Shown here: positions 1 through 11,215 of the stretch, in pieces
Numbering within the stretch: position 1 is the first letter of the stretch
Layout of the letters: each line of letters starts with the position of its first letter
NCBI GenBank assembly: GCA_003013855.2
Contig: ML058469.1
Location: 5,890,001-5,954,000 of the forward strand
From: Liriodendron chinense
Lineage: Eukaryota > Streptophyta > Magnoliopsida > Magnoliales > Magnoliaceae
Direction: 5' to 3'
Length of the DNA: 64,000 nucleotides
Notes under the pieces: generated by a model
The model's input: the letters and a program-made list of their open reading frames with translations, nothing else
What the model was told of the DNA's origin: nothing
The model's database searches: none
Program-made: the position numbers and the translations under genes

Positions 1-649
1 GAGACTTTGTTTTAGGCCCGACTAACGTGCCAAGGAACGGCTGACGTCCCTAGACTTTAGGCCCAACTAATAGGTCAAGGATCAGCTAACGACCCTAGGT
101 CGAGTTTGTCAAACAAACTCTACACTCAATCCCCACAGGGAATTGAGTGGTTGGACTCTTAACAAGACAACCTTACCTGTCGGATTGAGCCCCTTGTTGC
201 GCCGTCTTGGGTTGCTTCTTCTCGCTCTCCCGTGCTTGAATCAGCTTCCCTTGTGCTCCCCCGATCTTTGACGCCACTGCTTTGCCAAGGCTTCAGCTCC
301 AAGATCAGCTACCTTGCATGTGATGCTCCATTGGAGATGCCCAAGTTGCTAGGAATGGTGAATCATCTACAAATGGGAGGAAATGAATTTACTAGAGGAA
401 TGCACCTATATGGACTCCTAAGTAGTATTTAGACAAAGGATTTAACTATCATCAAGGTGTCTAAACCCTAGGAATCAAGAGGGAACAAGTCCTATTCTCA
501 AGAAGCCATTGAATGGCCCAAGCTTGTGATGAAAATACAAGGAGAATGGCTTGCTATAGGTTTGAGATAGAGCCTCTAATGATCTCTAGCAATGGTGGCT
601 TCTGTCTCCTCAAAATCTCCTCTCTTGGCTTAAAAATCGAATCCCCCTC

Positions 650-656
650 TTAAATA
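650..656 (-). promoter_or_regulatory. TATA-like box of family X 3' LTR
   Basis: TATTTAA on minus, in the context GACCGTTGGAAG...CTATTTAAGAGG. It aligns with TATATATAT at 8272 in the family X solo LTR. Confidence 0.5.
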
Positions 657-689
657 GATTTTCTTCCAACGGTCAAAAAACGGGCAGAT

Positions 690-1000
690 TCTCGTATCTC
701 CGATTGATCGAAAAAATAGTCCGATTGATCGGAGACCAGTCCGATTGATCGGAGACATGTCCAATTGATCGGAATTTAGTCCAGAGAACTCTGTGGATGT
801 TTTTTCGATTGATCGGAACATGGTCCGATTGATCAGACGGACCCTTCCGATGGATCAGAAGACTGTCCGATTGATCGAAAATATGTCCAGTGAATTTTCG
901 AAGTTTGCTGGAACAATTTCCGATTGATCGGAACTTATCTCCGATTGATCGGAGTCCTATCGGAGCCAGTGTCCGATTGATCGGAGATCAATCGGAAACT
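690..1000 (-). repeat. Array of TCCGATTGATCGGA palindromes in U3
   Basis: About eleven exact or near copies of the 14-base inverted repeat tccgattgatcgga lie in 310 bp, irregularly spaced. The array sits 30-350 bp upstream (minus sense) of the TATA-like TATTTAA at 650-656. Confidence 0.85.
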
Positions 1001-1324
1001 GTTGTTTGAGCTGTTTCGTTTACAGCAGCTTCCACCTCTTTAATTAGTCTAACTTATCATGTTTTTCATGGAGTTCTAAGACTAATAATGATGACTAAGG
1101 GTATACCTAGTTGGTCCAAGTCATCTAAGAGGTTATGGGTTAGGTTTTGGTCAAGGCAAGGCACACCAAGGCATCACTTTTACCTGTTTCTTCTTCCTTG
1201 ATGCAGCAGGACCACTTGAGTCTTCGGTTTTCGTTCTTCATTAAGCTCAACCGACACTAGACTCACTGACCTAAGTAATTGACAAACAAGGTGCACCAGT
1301 ATGCCACAGAAAAGTGCACTAACA

Positions 1325-1337
1325 ATCTCCCCCTTTG
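1325..1337 (-). other. Polypurine tract of family X element
   Basis: Minus strand AAAGGGGGAGATT directly abuts the start of the 3' LTR. Further C-runs on + (GGGGGAGA-like on minus) at 1529-1536 and 1564-1569 repeat the motif inside the element. Confidence 0.7.
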
Positions 1338-1968
1338 TCAATTACTTACAAAAACCTACCCTACCAAAACAAAATACATGTACAAGAGATTACATTGATA
1401 AAGCAATTAAATACAGGACTCTTGACATGCCTAAACTAAGCTGCTCCTCTTCAGATTGCTCCCCCATAACCTGTCAATCCCTGCATCACAAAACATAGCA
1501 AACTATTTTTGGTGAGACTTGATCTTTCTCCCCCTTTTTGTTAGCAATTGACAAACTATTCTCTCCCCCTTAATGATATATCAATTAAGGTTAAGGTAAG
1601 AGAAGATAGTATGTCTCAGTTATAACTATAAGCACATGCTAACTAGAGAGAGTATAGGGTGCGTGATCATATAAAACATGGAGCATGCTAAGGAACATGA
1701 TTAACTAAACTAAGCAATGAGATAGTCTAGCAGCAAATATATAAAATAGAAGCAAGGCTAAACTACCAAATTTGGGCTCATGAGGCTTGAATCCTCTGAT
1801 TTGCCCATACACATAGAAATGAGGCTGAAATCCTCAGATATTCCTATAAAAGCATTTCTAGCTACCCTCACTAACGATTTTTAGTTTGATTAGCCTAAGG
1901 GTAACTAATTTCCTCAACACCCTCATAAAATGTAGTATGAGGTGAGGGGTTGGGAACTCCTTCTACTC

Positions 1969-3054
1969 CTAGAAGGGATAGCGGTCGGGATCCCCTCTTA
2001 GATAAGCCGGGAGAGAGGTTGTGGTGGAGGCCGAGAGAGCTAGATCTTTATGTTGGCTCTCATCACTAGTGGAGTCTCCAGATTCGGACTCCTCCGTACC
2101 ATCCGAAGTGGCAGCCATTGGCTTTTTACCTTTCGGTTTAGGCCCTTCCGGACAATCCGGGGCAATATGGCCACGTTGACCGCAACCGTAACAACGGACG
2201 GATGAAGGTTTGGATGATTTTTCTTTATGTTTATCACCCTTCTTGTCCTTCTTGTCACGGCTATTCCTTCCATCAAATTTGAGGAATCTCTTGAATTTTT
2301 TGTTCAATTTCTCTTCCTCATCATCACTATCTTCCTCCATCTCACTCTTAATTTTCTTATGTTTGTGAGAGGACTTGAGAGCGATGTTTTTCTTTCTAGA
2401 GGGGGCCTTAAAGTGTAGTTCATAAGTTTGTAGGGAACCTATGAGTTCTTCTACTTTCATGTTATCTATGTCTCTACACTCTTCTAAGGCAACTATCTTG
2501 GATTCAAATCTATTCGGGAGGGATCTAAGTATTTTTCTACAAATCCTACCCTCCGGAACCCGATCCCCCAAGACAAATATGGAGTTACAAATATCTGACA
2601 ATTTAATATAAAACTCTATGAAAGTTTCAGTCTCTTCCATCTTAATGTTTTCAAATTTGGTGGTTAAGAGCTGAAGCTTCGAGCGTCTTACTGTGCTAGT
2701 TCCCTCGTGGGTAACCTCAAGTATATCCCACGCTTCTTTTGCAGTTACGCATGTGAGAATGCGCTGAAATTCATCCGGGGATACCGCACAGTAAATCGCA
2801 ATGAGAGCTTTGGCATTTGCCATGTATTAAGCTCTCTCTATGTCATCCCATTTGGAATCATCTTTGGGAATGACAATAACTTTCTCATCAACCTCCACTT
2901 GCTCGGTGGGCAAGGTATATCCAGTTTGTATGCTAAGCCACACCGGACGGTCCATGGATTGGAGAAAAATTCTCATTCTAACCTTCCAATAAGCATAGTT
3001 GGACCCGTCAAAGAAAGGTGGACGGTTGGTGGTACTCCCATCTCGGTTAGACAT
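1969..3054 (-). pseudogene. Copia-type gag (UBN2-like) with zinc knuckle, one nonsense codon
   Basis: About 361 codons on minus from the ATG at 3054, the first ATG after the primer-binding site. The first 75 codons contain the PPFFDGSNYAYWKVRM block typical of plant Copia gag. A TAA at 2829-2827 then interrupts the frame, which continues without shift. The remainder has the UBN2-type core (TAKEAWDILE, FIEFYIKLSDI), a lysine- and acid-rich linker and a CCHC zinc knuckle, CYGCGQRGHIAPDC. Gag coats the element RNA and builds the particle. The frame ends near the 3' side of the internal region and no pol follows. The single stop suggests recent inactivation, or a sequence error. Confidence 0.85.
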
Positions 3055-3115
3055 GATGCTAGTGCTCCGGTATCAGATCTTACTCTAGACGGTTACGTCC
3101 TTGAAGAGCAACCCT

Positions 3116-3126
3116 CTCTGATACCA
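3116..3126 (-). other. Primer-binding site (tRNA-Met type)
   Basis: Minus strand TGGTATCAGAG, two bases after the LTR end. It is complementary to the 3' end of initiator tRNA-Met. Confidence 0.8.
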
Positions 3127-5242
3127 ATTGAAATTGCGTCGGGTAGCCTAACACGACACCCTACACATACGCGTGCGGAAGCTTGAGGAGCAATTAGAAT
3201 TATGGCTAAACTTATAGGAGGGGGGATTAGGACCTTTTCAAATTCTTTTCGCCTACTTACCAGATTTAACAAATTAAGCTACGTAAGCGATAAACACTTC
3301 GGCTTCCAAGCCTAAGTGGGTCCAATTAATAGACTAGTAAAAGATAAAGCAATTAACAACCTAGTTTAATCAACTCATGTGGACTAGAGAGGATGGATCA
3401 AGAAATGCTCAAGTCAACATGAGGTAGTGAAAGTACATCTTGTGAGTGTGGATGTGCCTATCAAATGCTAAGCATACATTCCTAACTAAGCATACATAAT
3501 TAACAATTAAACACAATGCATAAAGAGAAATGTGCTCAAGATCAATCACAAACACAAGGATGTATAGTCGTTCGACTACTTGTTTACTCCACTCCCGGTT
3601 CAAGTACTCAACCCCTTTGAGCACACCGGCATTCACTGGGGAGTTTAAATCTGGTTCCTCCCAACCAAGGTGTTTTAATTCGAATCCACCCAACCGGGGA
3701 GTTTACAGGTTCCTCCCAACCTACACGTTTACACCCGTGTTGGTGGCTCCCCCTTGGAGACTTTGTTTTAGGCCCGACTAACGTGCCAAGGAACGGCTGA
3801 CGTCCCTAGATTTTAGGCCCAACTAATAGGCCAAGGATCGGCTAACGACCCTAGGTCGAGTTTGTCAAACAAACTCTACACTCAATCCCCACAGGGAATT
3901 GAGTGGTTGGACTCTTAACAAGACAACCTTACTTGTCGGATTGAGCCCCTTGTTGTGCCGTCTTGGGTTGCTTCTTCTCGCTCTCCTGTGCTTGAATCAG
4001 CTCCCCTTGTGCTCCTCCAATCTTTGACGCCGCTGCTTTGCCAAGGCTTCATCCAAGATCAGCTACCTTGCATGTGATGCTCCATTGGAGATGCCCAAGG
4101 TGCTAGGAATGGTGAATCATCTACAAATGGTAGGAAATGGGTTTCCTAGAGGAATGCACCTATATGGACTCCTAGGTAGTATTTAGACAAAGGATTTAAC
4201 TATCATCAAGGTGTCTAAACCCTAGGAATCAAGAGGGAACAAGTCCTATTCTCAAGAAGCCATTGAATGGCCCAAGATTGTGGTGAAAACACAAGGAGAA
4301 TGGCTTGCTATATGTTTGAGATAGAGCCTCTAATGATCTCTAGCAATGGTTGCTTCTGTCTCCTCAAAATCCCCTCTCTTGGCTTAAAAATCGAATCCCC
4401 CTCTTAAATAGATTTTCTTCCAACGGTTAAAAAATGGGCGGATTCTCGTATCTCCGATTGATCCGAAAAATGGTCTGATTGATCGGAGACATGTCCGATT
4501 GATCGGAATTTGGTCCAGAGAACTCTCTGGAGGTTTTTCCGATTGATCGGAACATGGTCCGATTGATCGGACGGACCCTTCCGATGGATCGGAAGACTGT
4601 CCGATTGATCGAAAATATGTCCAGTGGATTTTTGAAGTTTGCTGGAACAATTTCCGATTGATCGGAACTTATCTCCGATTGATCGGAGTCCTATCGGAGC
4701 CAGTGTCCGATTGATCAGAGATCAATCGGAAACTGCTGTTTGAGCTGTTTTGTTTACATCAGCTTCCAACTCTTTAATTAGTCTAATTTATCATGTTTTT
4801 GTGGACTCTCGCTGTTTCCGCGCTCCCACACGACGTTCTCGTCCCTTCCCCTTTCGGGAAAAGAAGGATCGGAGGATGCGTGAGTGCGAAATCGCCGTTT
4901 GTGCCACTGGCTTGCCTCGTTCTTGAGGGCTTTGTTTGGTAGTCGTGTTAAGCTGGATGTGTTTAAATGAGTTTATATAAGACCAGAGTCGCCACTAGCC
5001 AATTACTTCGAATCTACAGTCGGCTAGACCCCGTAGAAACGTTAGAGAAGGGGATCCAAAGATTCCTTCCTCTAAAATGACTCCTTTTGATATGCGGCCA
5101 GTGATTCAAGGTAAGGGATCACGGTTACAGGGTGGGAAGAGGTAAGCACCCCACACACTACCCGTACCGAAGTACGGTCTCTACTTCATAGAATCGAACT
5201 AATACTTGAAAGTCTGTTTTAATCCTCGTACATTCTCGTAGA

Positions 5243-5684
5243 TGACATGATGCATGAATGCGGGGCTGAACAGTAAGAGTTTCTGATGGGCAGGTTCCAA
5301 CAACAGGCAAGCCCAGAGCATACGCTCGAACTAACAGGTGCTTAATATAAGACGTATGCAGTGTGCTTGAATAATCAAGGTGCTTTATAGTGAAGCATGA
5401 ATGCAGGTCTGAACAGAAAGAGTTTCTGATGGGCAGGTTCCAACAACGGGCAAGCCCAGAGCATATGCTCGAACTGACAGGTGCTTAATTTAAGACGTAT
5501 GCAGTGTGCTTGAATAATCAAGGTACTTTACAGTGAAGCATGAATGCAGGTCCGAACAATAAGAGTTTCTGATGGGCAGGTTCCAACAACGGGCAAGCCC
5601 AGAGCATACGCTCGAACTGACAGGTGCTTAATTTAAGACGTATGTAGTGTGCTTGAATAATCAAGGTGCTTTACAGTGAAGCAG
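5243..5684. repeat. 143-bp tandem repeat, about 3 copies
   Basis: The marker gagtttctgatgggcagg recurs at 5277, 5420 and 5563, exactly 143 bp apart, with few differences. It lies downstream of the TATA box in the LTR's own direction. Confidence 0.9.
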
Positions 5685-5978
5685 GGGGGTTGGAAGAAAA
5701 GTAAATGTTGCACTTATGCTAGATGCAAATGAGATGATGCTGGAAAAAGAGTAGCTGGATGGACGGAGGTGTCGCAAGGGTTGGCTTCGAGTGGCTGGAT
5801 CAAGACTTGGATGGCTTGGGAGACTTGGACCAGTGGTCAGGCTGGGCTGGACCAGGGCTAGGCTCTCCTCACTCGGGCTCTCCTTGGTGGGAAAATGGTC
5901 TAAGGGGTGGAGAGGTAGACTCAGAGCTCTCGGACTGAATGGACTTGAAGGGATGTTGAAATGAGAAGGGGAGGGGGG

Positions 5979-5986
5979 TATTTATA
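5979..5986 (-). promoter_or_regulatory. TATA box of solo LTR
   Basis: TATAAATA on minus, in CTGCTATAAATACCCC. It is the likely core promoter of the LTR. Confidence 0.55.
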
Positions 5987-6107
5987 GCAGCGGGCAGTGG
6001 CATTTGGTGTAAATATTTTTGGGCGACCTGCTGTGGGCCGCCCGTACGGCCGTTCCTCGATTTCCAGCGAGGTACGGTCGCTCCCTCGGGGCTGCTGTTT
6101 GGCTCGG

Positions 6108-6290
6108 TGGGTTGACTCAGTGAGTTGACTCAGCGGGTCGACTCGGTGATTTGACTCAGCGGGTTGACTCGACGGGTTGACTCGGTGTTTTGACTCGACG
6201 AGTTGACTCAGTGGGTTGACTCAGCGGGTTAACTCAGCGGGTTGACTCAGCGGGTTGACTCAGTGGGTTGACTCAGTGGAGTTTGGCTTT
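6108..6290. repeat. Array of GTTGACTCA motifs in U3
   Basis: A 15-16 bp unit such as gggttgactcagc is repeated more than ten times. Its core TGACTCA is the pseudo-palindrome bound by bZIP factors and overlaps TTGAC, the W-box core. It ends about 120 bp upstream of the TATA box, with GC-rich palindromic sequence (cgtacg, cggccg) at 6037-6060 between them. Confidence 0.85.
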
Positions 6291-7136
6291 TTTAGGATTT
6301 TTTTTATTGGCTTTCCTTATAGGGGGTTTTTCAGGCTAATGTTTAGGACTGGGTTGACTGGGTTCAGGCTTGAACTGGGCTATGGAATGGGGCTTACAAG
6401 GGTGAGTTTGGCTGAGTTTAGACTTGGGATTTGGGGGGTATGGTCTTCCATTCATCTAGCTTTCTCTACCAACAGTGTAGCCGAAGGTGGGGTGTCTACA
6501 GTTTTTCATGGAGTTCTAAGACTAATAATGATGACTAAGGGTATACCTAGTTGGTCCAAGTCATCTAAGAGGTTATGGGTTAGGTTTTGGTCAAGGCAAA
6601 GCACACCAAAGGCATCACTTTTACCTGTTTCTTCTTCCTTGATGCAGCAGGACCACTTGAGTCTTCGGTCTTCATTCTTCATTAAGCTCAACCGACACTA
6701 GACTCACTGACCTAAGTAATTGACAAACAAGGTGCACTAGTATGCCACAGAAAAGTGCACTAACAGAGCCCCTGTAAACGATGGGCCATCTCATGCCCTC
6801 ACACTGACGACGACGAATCTGACCCCAGAAACACCCGCCCTCTGAATCAGAGGTTCATCCCAGCACTCTGCTCAGTAGAGCGGGGGACAGAGGTCTCGCA
6901 ATCGCGAGACCAGACCATCCGCTCTCAAAGAGCGAGTGGGTGGGGTAACCCAACAGTTAGGAGGATTGGATCAAAGGTTTGGGTATTTCACCTTATAGTT
7001 GGACGAAATCAAGGCTCTCCTGGTCAATATAGTTCCGTCACTGATCTACGAAAATGGTGACAACTCTCGAGCGGAACGCCCCTCGTGAGCCGATCAACCA
7101 CAGCATTCCCGCCCTGTTCAAGCCCAAGAATGTGTT

Positions 7137-7666
7137 GTGAAATATGAGGCTAACAGCCGGGCAACTGCGATAAGAGCTAGGTCTGAGGTCAAGCTTCCTG
7201 CGAATGATCTGCGGCACATAATAGAGGAACGTCGTTCGGCTCGTCTTAGTCAGGCCCCAGATCGAGTAAGCGATAATATCAATCCATTGGAAGCCAAACT
7301 AAGAGAACTCCAAGAACATGTCGGTGATCTCTAGAAGGCACAACATGCTCGAGCTCCAATCGTCAGAATCTTCATTCATTGATGATATTTGTGAGGAACC
7401 ACTCCTGAAAGGGTTTAAAATCCCTTAACTCAAGCAATATAGAGGAATATGAGATCCAGCGGAGCACTTAGAAAACTTCAGAGTTCGAATGGAACTTCTC
7501 GGAGTTAATGGTCATATCATGTGTAAAGTTTTCCCTTTTATCATTGACGAGCTTAGCACGGACCTAGTTTCGGAATCTAAAACTGAAGTCCTTCAGTTCG
7601 TTTGCTTAGTTAAGCAGAGCCTTTGCAACCCAATTCATTGGAAGCACCGACCCAAGAAAGCATTTA
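7137..7666 (+). pseudogene. Tat-like gag, N-terminal fragments
   Basis: Degenerate gag in at least two frames. The stretch 6766-7136 is noncoding or too decayed to read. Coding similarity to the capsid region is visible up to 7666, where the solo LTR interrupts it, and resumes at 20006. Confidence 0.6.
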
Positions 7667-8004
7667 ATGTTAGTGTACTTTTCTATGGCATACTAGTGCA
7701 CCTTGTTTGTCAATCACTTACGTCAGTGAGTCTAGTATCAGTTGAGCCCAATGAAGACGAAGACCGAAGACTCAAGTCGCCTTGCTGCATCAAGGAAGAA
7801 GGAATAGGTAAAAGTGATGCCTTGATGTGCCTTAACCTTAACCAAAACCTAACCCCCAACCTCTTTGATGACCTTGACCATCTCAGGAATACCCTTAGTC
7901 ATCTTAGATTGGCCCTAGGTGTCCCAAATGAGCACCCAAACCTTGGCCATTTGAAGTGGGGTGTGAAAAGTTGGGTCAGCAAACTGCCAGGCTGAACCTA
8001 GGCC

Positions 8005-8225
8005 TGTCCGACCGGTCACGACCGGTCGTGGACTCCTGCCCGACTGGTCAAGACCGATCGGACAGGCCCTATCTAGACACAGCAAGGAGCAGGCCATTGG
8101 GCCGACCGGTCTTGACCGGTCGGCTAGGCTAGTCCGACCAGTCACGACCAGTCGGACAGCCCCCCCATCAGACAGTGAACTCTCTGTCTTGCTTGGCTCT
8201 TTGGCCGACCAGTCGGGACCGGTCG
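8005..8225. repeat. Array of GACCGGTC palindromes in family X solo LTR
   Basis: Pairs such as ccgaccggtcacgaccggtc and variants with gatcgg or gaccag occur about four times as paired half-sites. The array lies 45-270 bp upstream of the TATA box at 8272. Confidence 0.85.
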
Positions 8226-8271
8226 GCAGAGTCATTTTTTGCCCGTTTTCTGACCGTTGGAACTCATTTTC

Positions 8272-8280
8272 TATATATAT
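8272..8280 (+). promoter_or_regulatory. TATA box of family X solo LTR
   Basis: TATATATAT follows GACCGTTGGAACTCATTTTC, the same context as the TATTTAA of the other copies. Confidence 0.6.
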
Positions 8281-9354
8281 GGAGCTCGATTTTTTGGCAT
8301 TGGAGAGAGGTTTTTGAAAGCCTATTCCTCACACATTTTGTACATCATATGAGGCCTCAAAGAGGAGGAGTTTCAAGTCATATTGTTCGCTTCCCCAAGT
8401 GTAGGGTTGCGATGTAGTAATAAACTTGGTAAGACCGAGGTCGATGCACAGGGACTTATGTAGGCTTTCACGAACACATCCAAAAGTATCTATTGAAAGC
8501 TAATAACCAGATTTTGAATAAGATTGATGTGAGTAACAATTCTAAGCTAGTTTGAATATAAACAATTAAAAAAAAGGCACTAGGGGTTCAAGGATCCACT
8601 TGTAGCAATCCTTGATGTTCAATCCGCTGTGGTTTCTCATTCTCTCAACTAGAATCGATATTAAGATCTATCTAGCCGGATGATAGAGCTGTTAAACCAA
8701 ACAATCTGTTATATGTAAGTTCAATGCATAGGATTCACTCAATGTAGGCTGAGCTGAGCATGCTCAATTGCATAGGTCATTCCCCTTTCCAAAAGGTCCA
8801 GTTCACCATCATAACCATCCTCAAGTCTTGTCACAAGACAAGGCTAGATCATGATTTGAACTTGATTCAAATTACATGCACAGTCCCTTACATAATTCAG
8901 AAAATCAGAAAAATAGAACTTTGGTAGGAAGTCCCTTCATGAAGATCATAGTACTAGAGCGCACTCCAATTCCTCGGATCATACAGGTCTAGATTGATAC
9001 AAACCAATTAAGAAGTTAAGTAATTCTCCCAAACATCCATGAGTCATCATAAGACTAAGAAAAACTACTTCAAAACTTGTATAAACTTCAAACCATTGTT
9101 CATAAACATGAATTCCACACTTAGAACCAACTGAATACAAATTGAAACATCTTGGATCCACTACAAGCTTCACCTCTTAGCCCTAGCTAAGAGGTTTAGC
9201 TGCTCATGATCCAAGGAAACATGAAACAACTAAAAAAAATCATAAAAACAGCAAAACAAACTAGAATGAGTTGTGGAACTCCGAAATCCACTTCCGCCGC
9301 CTCCAAGCTTGCTTAAACCCTCCTTAGATACCATAGGAACGATCCCTAGGTGTC

Positions 9355-9362
9355 CTTTTATA
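9355..9362 (-). promoter_or_regulatory. TATA box of Athila 3' LTR
   Basis: TATAAAAG on minus in CCACTATAAAAGGACACC. The counterpart in the 5' LTR, which would drive the element, is at 18152-18159. Confidence 0.65.
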
Positions 9363-9468
9363 GTGGGGAGGCTCCGCAACTTCAGAAAGATCGAGAATCT
9401 GCGTAAAAGTTACGCAGTGAGCAGAGAAAACCGGCTCCAGGAATAGAAATTTTCGTTTCTTCACGTGG

Positions 9469-9770
9469 CCGACCGGTCTGGACTGATCGGACTGGGCTGG
9501 CCGACTTGTCACGACCGGTCATGCCTCAATTGAAAATCAGTCCAGCAGCCTCTGGACTAAAAAAAACTTCTGGCCGACTGGTCTTGACCGGTCGGCCTGG
9601 CTATTGGAATCAGTCCAGCGTCCTTGGCCGACCGGTCAAGACCGGTTGTGCCTCCTTTGGCTGAAGTCCAGCAACTCAGCATCCCTTGGCCAACCGGTCA
9701 AGACCGGTCGGACCATCCCCAGCAACAGTCCAGCGCACCCAGTTGGTTTGGCCGACCGGTCGGACGACCG
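9469..9770. repeat. GACCGGTC palindrome array, Athila 3' LTR
   Basis: At least six paired units of the type ccgaccggt-4nt-accggtcgg, plus diverged ones, spread over 300 bp upstream of the TATA box. The same array at 18263-18531 in the 5' LTR lacks roughly 40 bp between two GACCGGTC copies. Confidence 0.88.
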
Positions 9771-10032
9771 GTCTGGCTCTCTTCTTCTTCAGATTCTTCT
9801 TTCTTTCTTCTTTTCTTCGTTCCTTGCCTCTCTCTTTGCTTCCTTCTTCCTTTGGCCCACCTTAGGTCTTCGTCCAAGGTTCTTAAAGAGGTCTCTTTAT
9901 CATTAGTTAGGCTGAATCCACTCTCGATCCTGCAATCACCAAACATGTATTCAATTAGTCGTTTAAGTCATGAAAATCTTGCACAATGAGTGATGAATTG
10001 GGGTTAGAATATGCACAATTAAGAGCTCAACA

Positions 10033-11215
10033 CACCCCCAACCAGCATTTTGCTAGTCCCGAGCAAAACATGCGTGACACTAATTCCATCCTTCAAAACT
10101 CAACCCTCTTTCAGAAACCATTCTTCTATACATCCCAAGACATACAAGTGTAAGATTCAGAAATATTAGGCGACAGAGGTTGAAACCGTAAACCCTCAGA
10201 ACATAATAAGCATTCATATGAAATTCCCTCTGATTGGTTGATAAATAGAAGGACTTGAACAAATTCAATCTAGTGTGGATAGTGAAAATTCATCTCACGA
10301 GTTTCTAGGATTATCTTCTTCATAGATCAACTAGACTATAGAACTCAAGGTACATAGAGCCACATCAAGCCAATGACAGGAATTTGCCTTACCGTTCTTC
10401 CGACGACTTTCACACTACGTCCCATTTCTGGCTTTGGTTATGGGTAGACCATCCCCCGGTTGGTAGTAGGTAGCCCTAATCGGAATTTTCCACCTTTTTT
10501 CCATCATTCCCAATTTCATCCTTCCTTTTCCTTTTTCTTTTAATTTAGATAAGATTTTTAGAAATCCATATCATTCGTTGTTTTCCCATGGACAAGGATG
10601 GACAAAGTACCCCGACCTGAATTCTCAACACCTTAATTCAAAGTCTAGCTAATCCATGAATCACATAATCCCTTCAACCCATGAAAATCGTGTAATGTGG
10701 ACTAGGTGTAAAAGTGTTCAGATTTTCTATCAATCACAGAAATAGGGGAATTCACATATAAAACCCTTATGCTATGAGAGATTCCAGACATACAACCCCA
10801 TACACTTCATATCTCCTCCTCTTATGCTCATATCATCTTGAATGCATAGAAACAATGTTTTCCAAAAGAGTTTCGAATTTTGGAAAAATCGAAAATTTTC
10901 TACATAATTGCTTGAAATGTTACAAAACGCTGGATTCATCCAAGTGATCCTACACCCCCCAACCAAACCTTGCATTGTCCTCAATGTAAAAGATGTGCAA
11001 TGAGCAAAACATGAGAGCAATTTGAAAAATAAAAGGGAGTGAGGAATGATAGTACCTGAGAGAGTGAAAAGTGAAATTCTTCCTCCTTCTAACAAACCTA
11101 TGAAAAAGAAAACAAAAGCAGCAAAATCCTAATCCTAACTACTCTATACCTCCATCAGACTAGGAGATCAATCATCCTGATACACAGGATCATTCAGAGG
11201 TATGGACATACCTTC
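10033..11215. other. Athila internal noncoding region with polypurine tract
   Basis: Minus strand GGTTGGGGGTG at 10033-10043 abuts the 3' LTR and is the likely polypurine tract. The remaining 1.17 kb up to the integrase stop has no convincing reading frame and no recognisable env-like ORF. Confidence 0.7.

Larger units (their letters stand above)
1..1324 (-). repeat. 3' LTR of family X element (partial)
   Basis: Direct repeat of 3756-4799 plus 6506-6765, differing by scattered substitutions and small indels. The LTR's 5' end is at 1324 (TGTTAGTGCAC on minus), next to a polypurine tract. Confidence 0.88.
4800..6500 (-). mobile_element. Solo LTR (1,701 bp), unassigned Ty3/gypsy-like family
   Basis: A 1.7 kb block absent from the sister LTR at 1-1324. 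On minus it begins TGTAGACACCCC and ends GAGTCCACA. The 5-bp direct repeat GTTTT flanks it (4795-4799 and 6501-6505). With both termini, a TSD and no internal region, it is a solo LTR left by LTR-LTR recombination. It contains three 143-bp tandem repeats (5243-5684), a TATAAATA box (5979-5986) and an array of TGACTCA motifs (6108-6290). The family assignment is a guess; TGTAGACACC starts occur in plant Ty3/gypsy LTRs. Confidence 0.88.
1..6765 (-). mobile_element. Gag-only LTR retrotransposon, Copia-type 'family X' (left end outside window)
   Basis: The element reads right to left. Its 5' LTR is 3129-6765, interrupted by a solo LTR, and its 3' LTR is 1-1324, cut by the window edge. The internal part is only about 1.8 kb and holds a primer-binding site, one gag-like reading frame and a polypurine tract. 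No protease, integrase, reverse transcriptase or RNase H is present, so it is a non-autonomous, gag-carrying element that would need enzymes from a partner. Base 1 matches base 3756, so about 630 bp of the 3' LTR are missing to the left. The LTRs begin TGTTAGTGCAC and end GCAATTTCA on the minus strand. The net LTR length is about 1.93 kb once the nested insertion and its extra TSD copy are removed. It appears to sit inside the Tat-like element that resumes at 6766. Its own TSD cannot be checked here. Confidence 0.85.
3129..6765 (-). repeat. 5' LTR of family X element, interrupted
   Basis: Runs from TGTTAGTGCAC (minus, 6765) to GCAATTTCA (3129). A solo LTR of another family with its TSD copy occupies 4800-6505, leaving about 1,931 bp. 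A palindrome array like that of the other LTR lies at 4453-4735, followed (minus sense) by TATTTAA at 4404-4410. Confidence 0.88.
8384..10032 (-). repeat. Athila 3' LTR
   Basis: 1,649 bp, near-identical to 17177-18787. A TATA box (TATAAAAG on minus) lies at 9355-9362 and the palindrome array at 9469-9770 lies upstream of it. Confidence 0.93.

Noticed and set aside
2040..3186. Frames of 63-159 codons on both strands over 2040-3186
   Set aside because: Shadows of the Copia-type gag in other frames.
5243..6290. Tandem repeats considered as a CRISPR array
   Set aside because: The units are contiguous with no unique spacers, and the sequence is a plant LTR.
9604..9989. Overlapping 100-121 codon frames in the Athila LTRs (also at 18359-18744)
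   Set aside because: They translate the GACCGGTC array and flanking U3. They run against the direction of the element and have no gene-like features.
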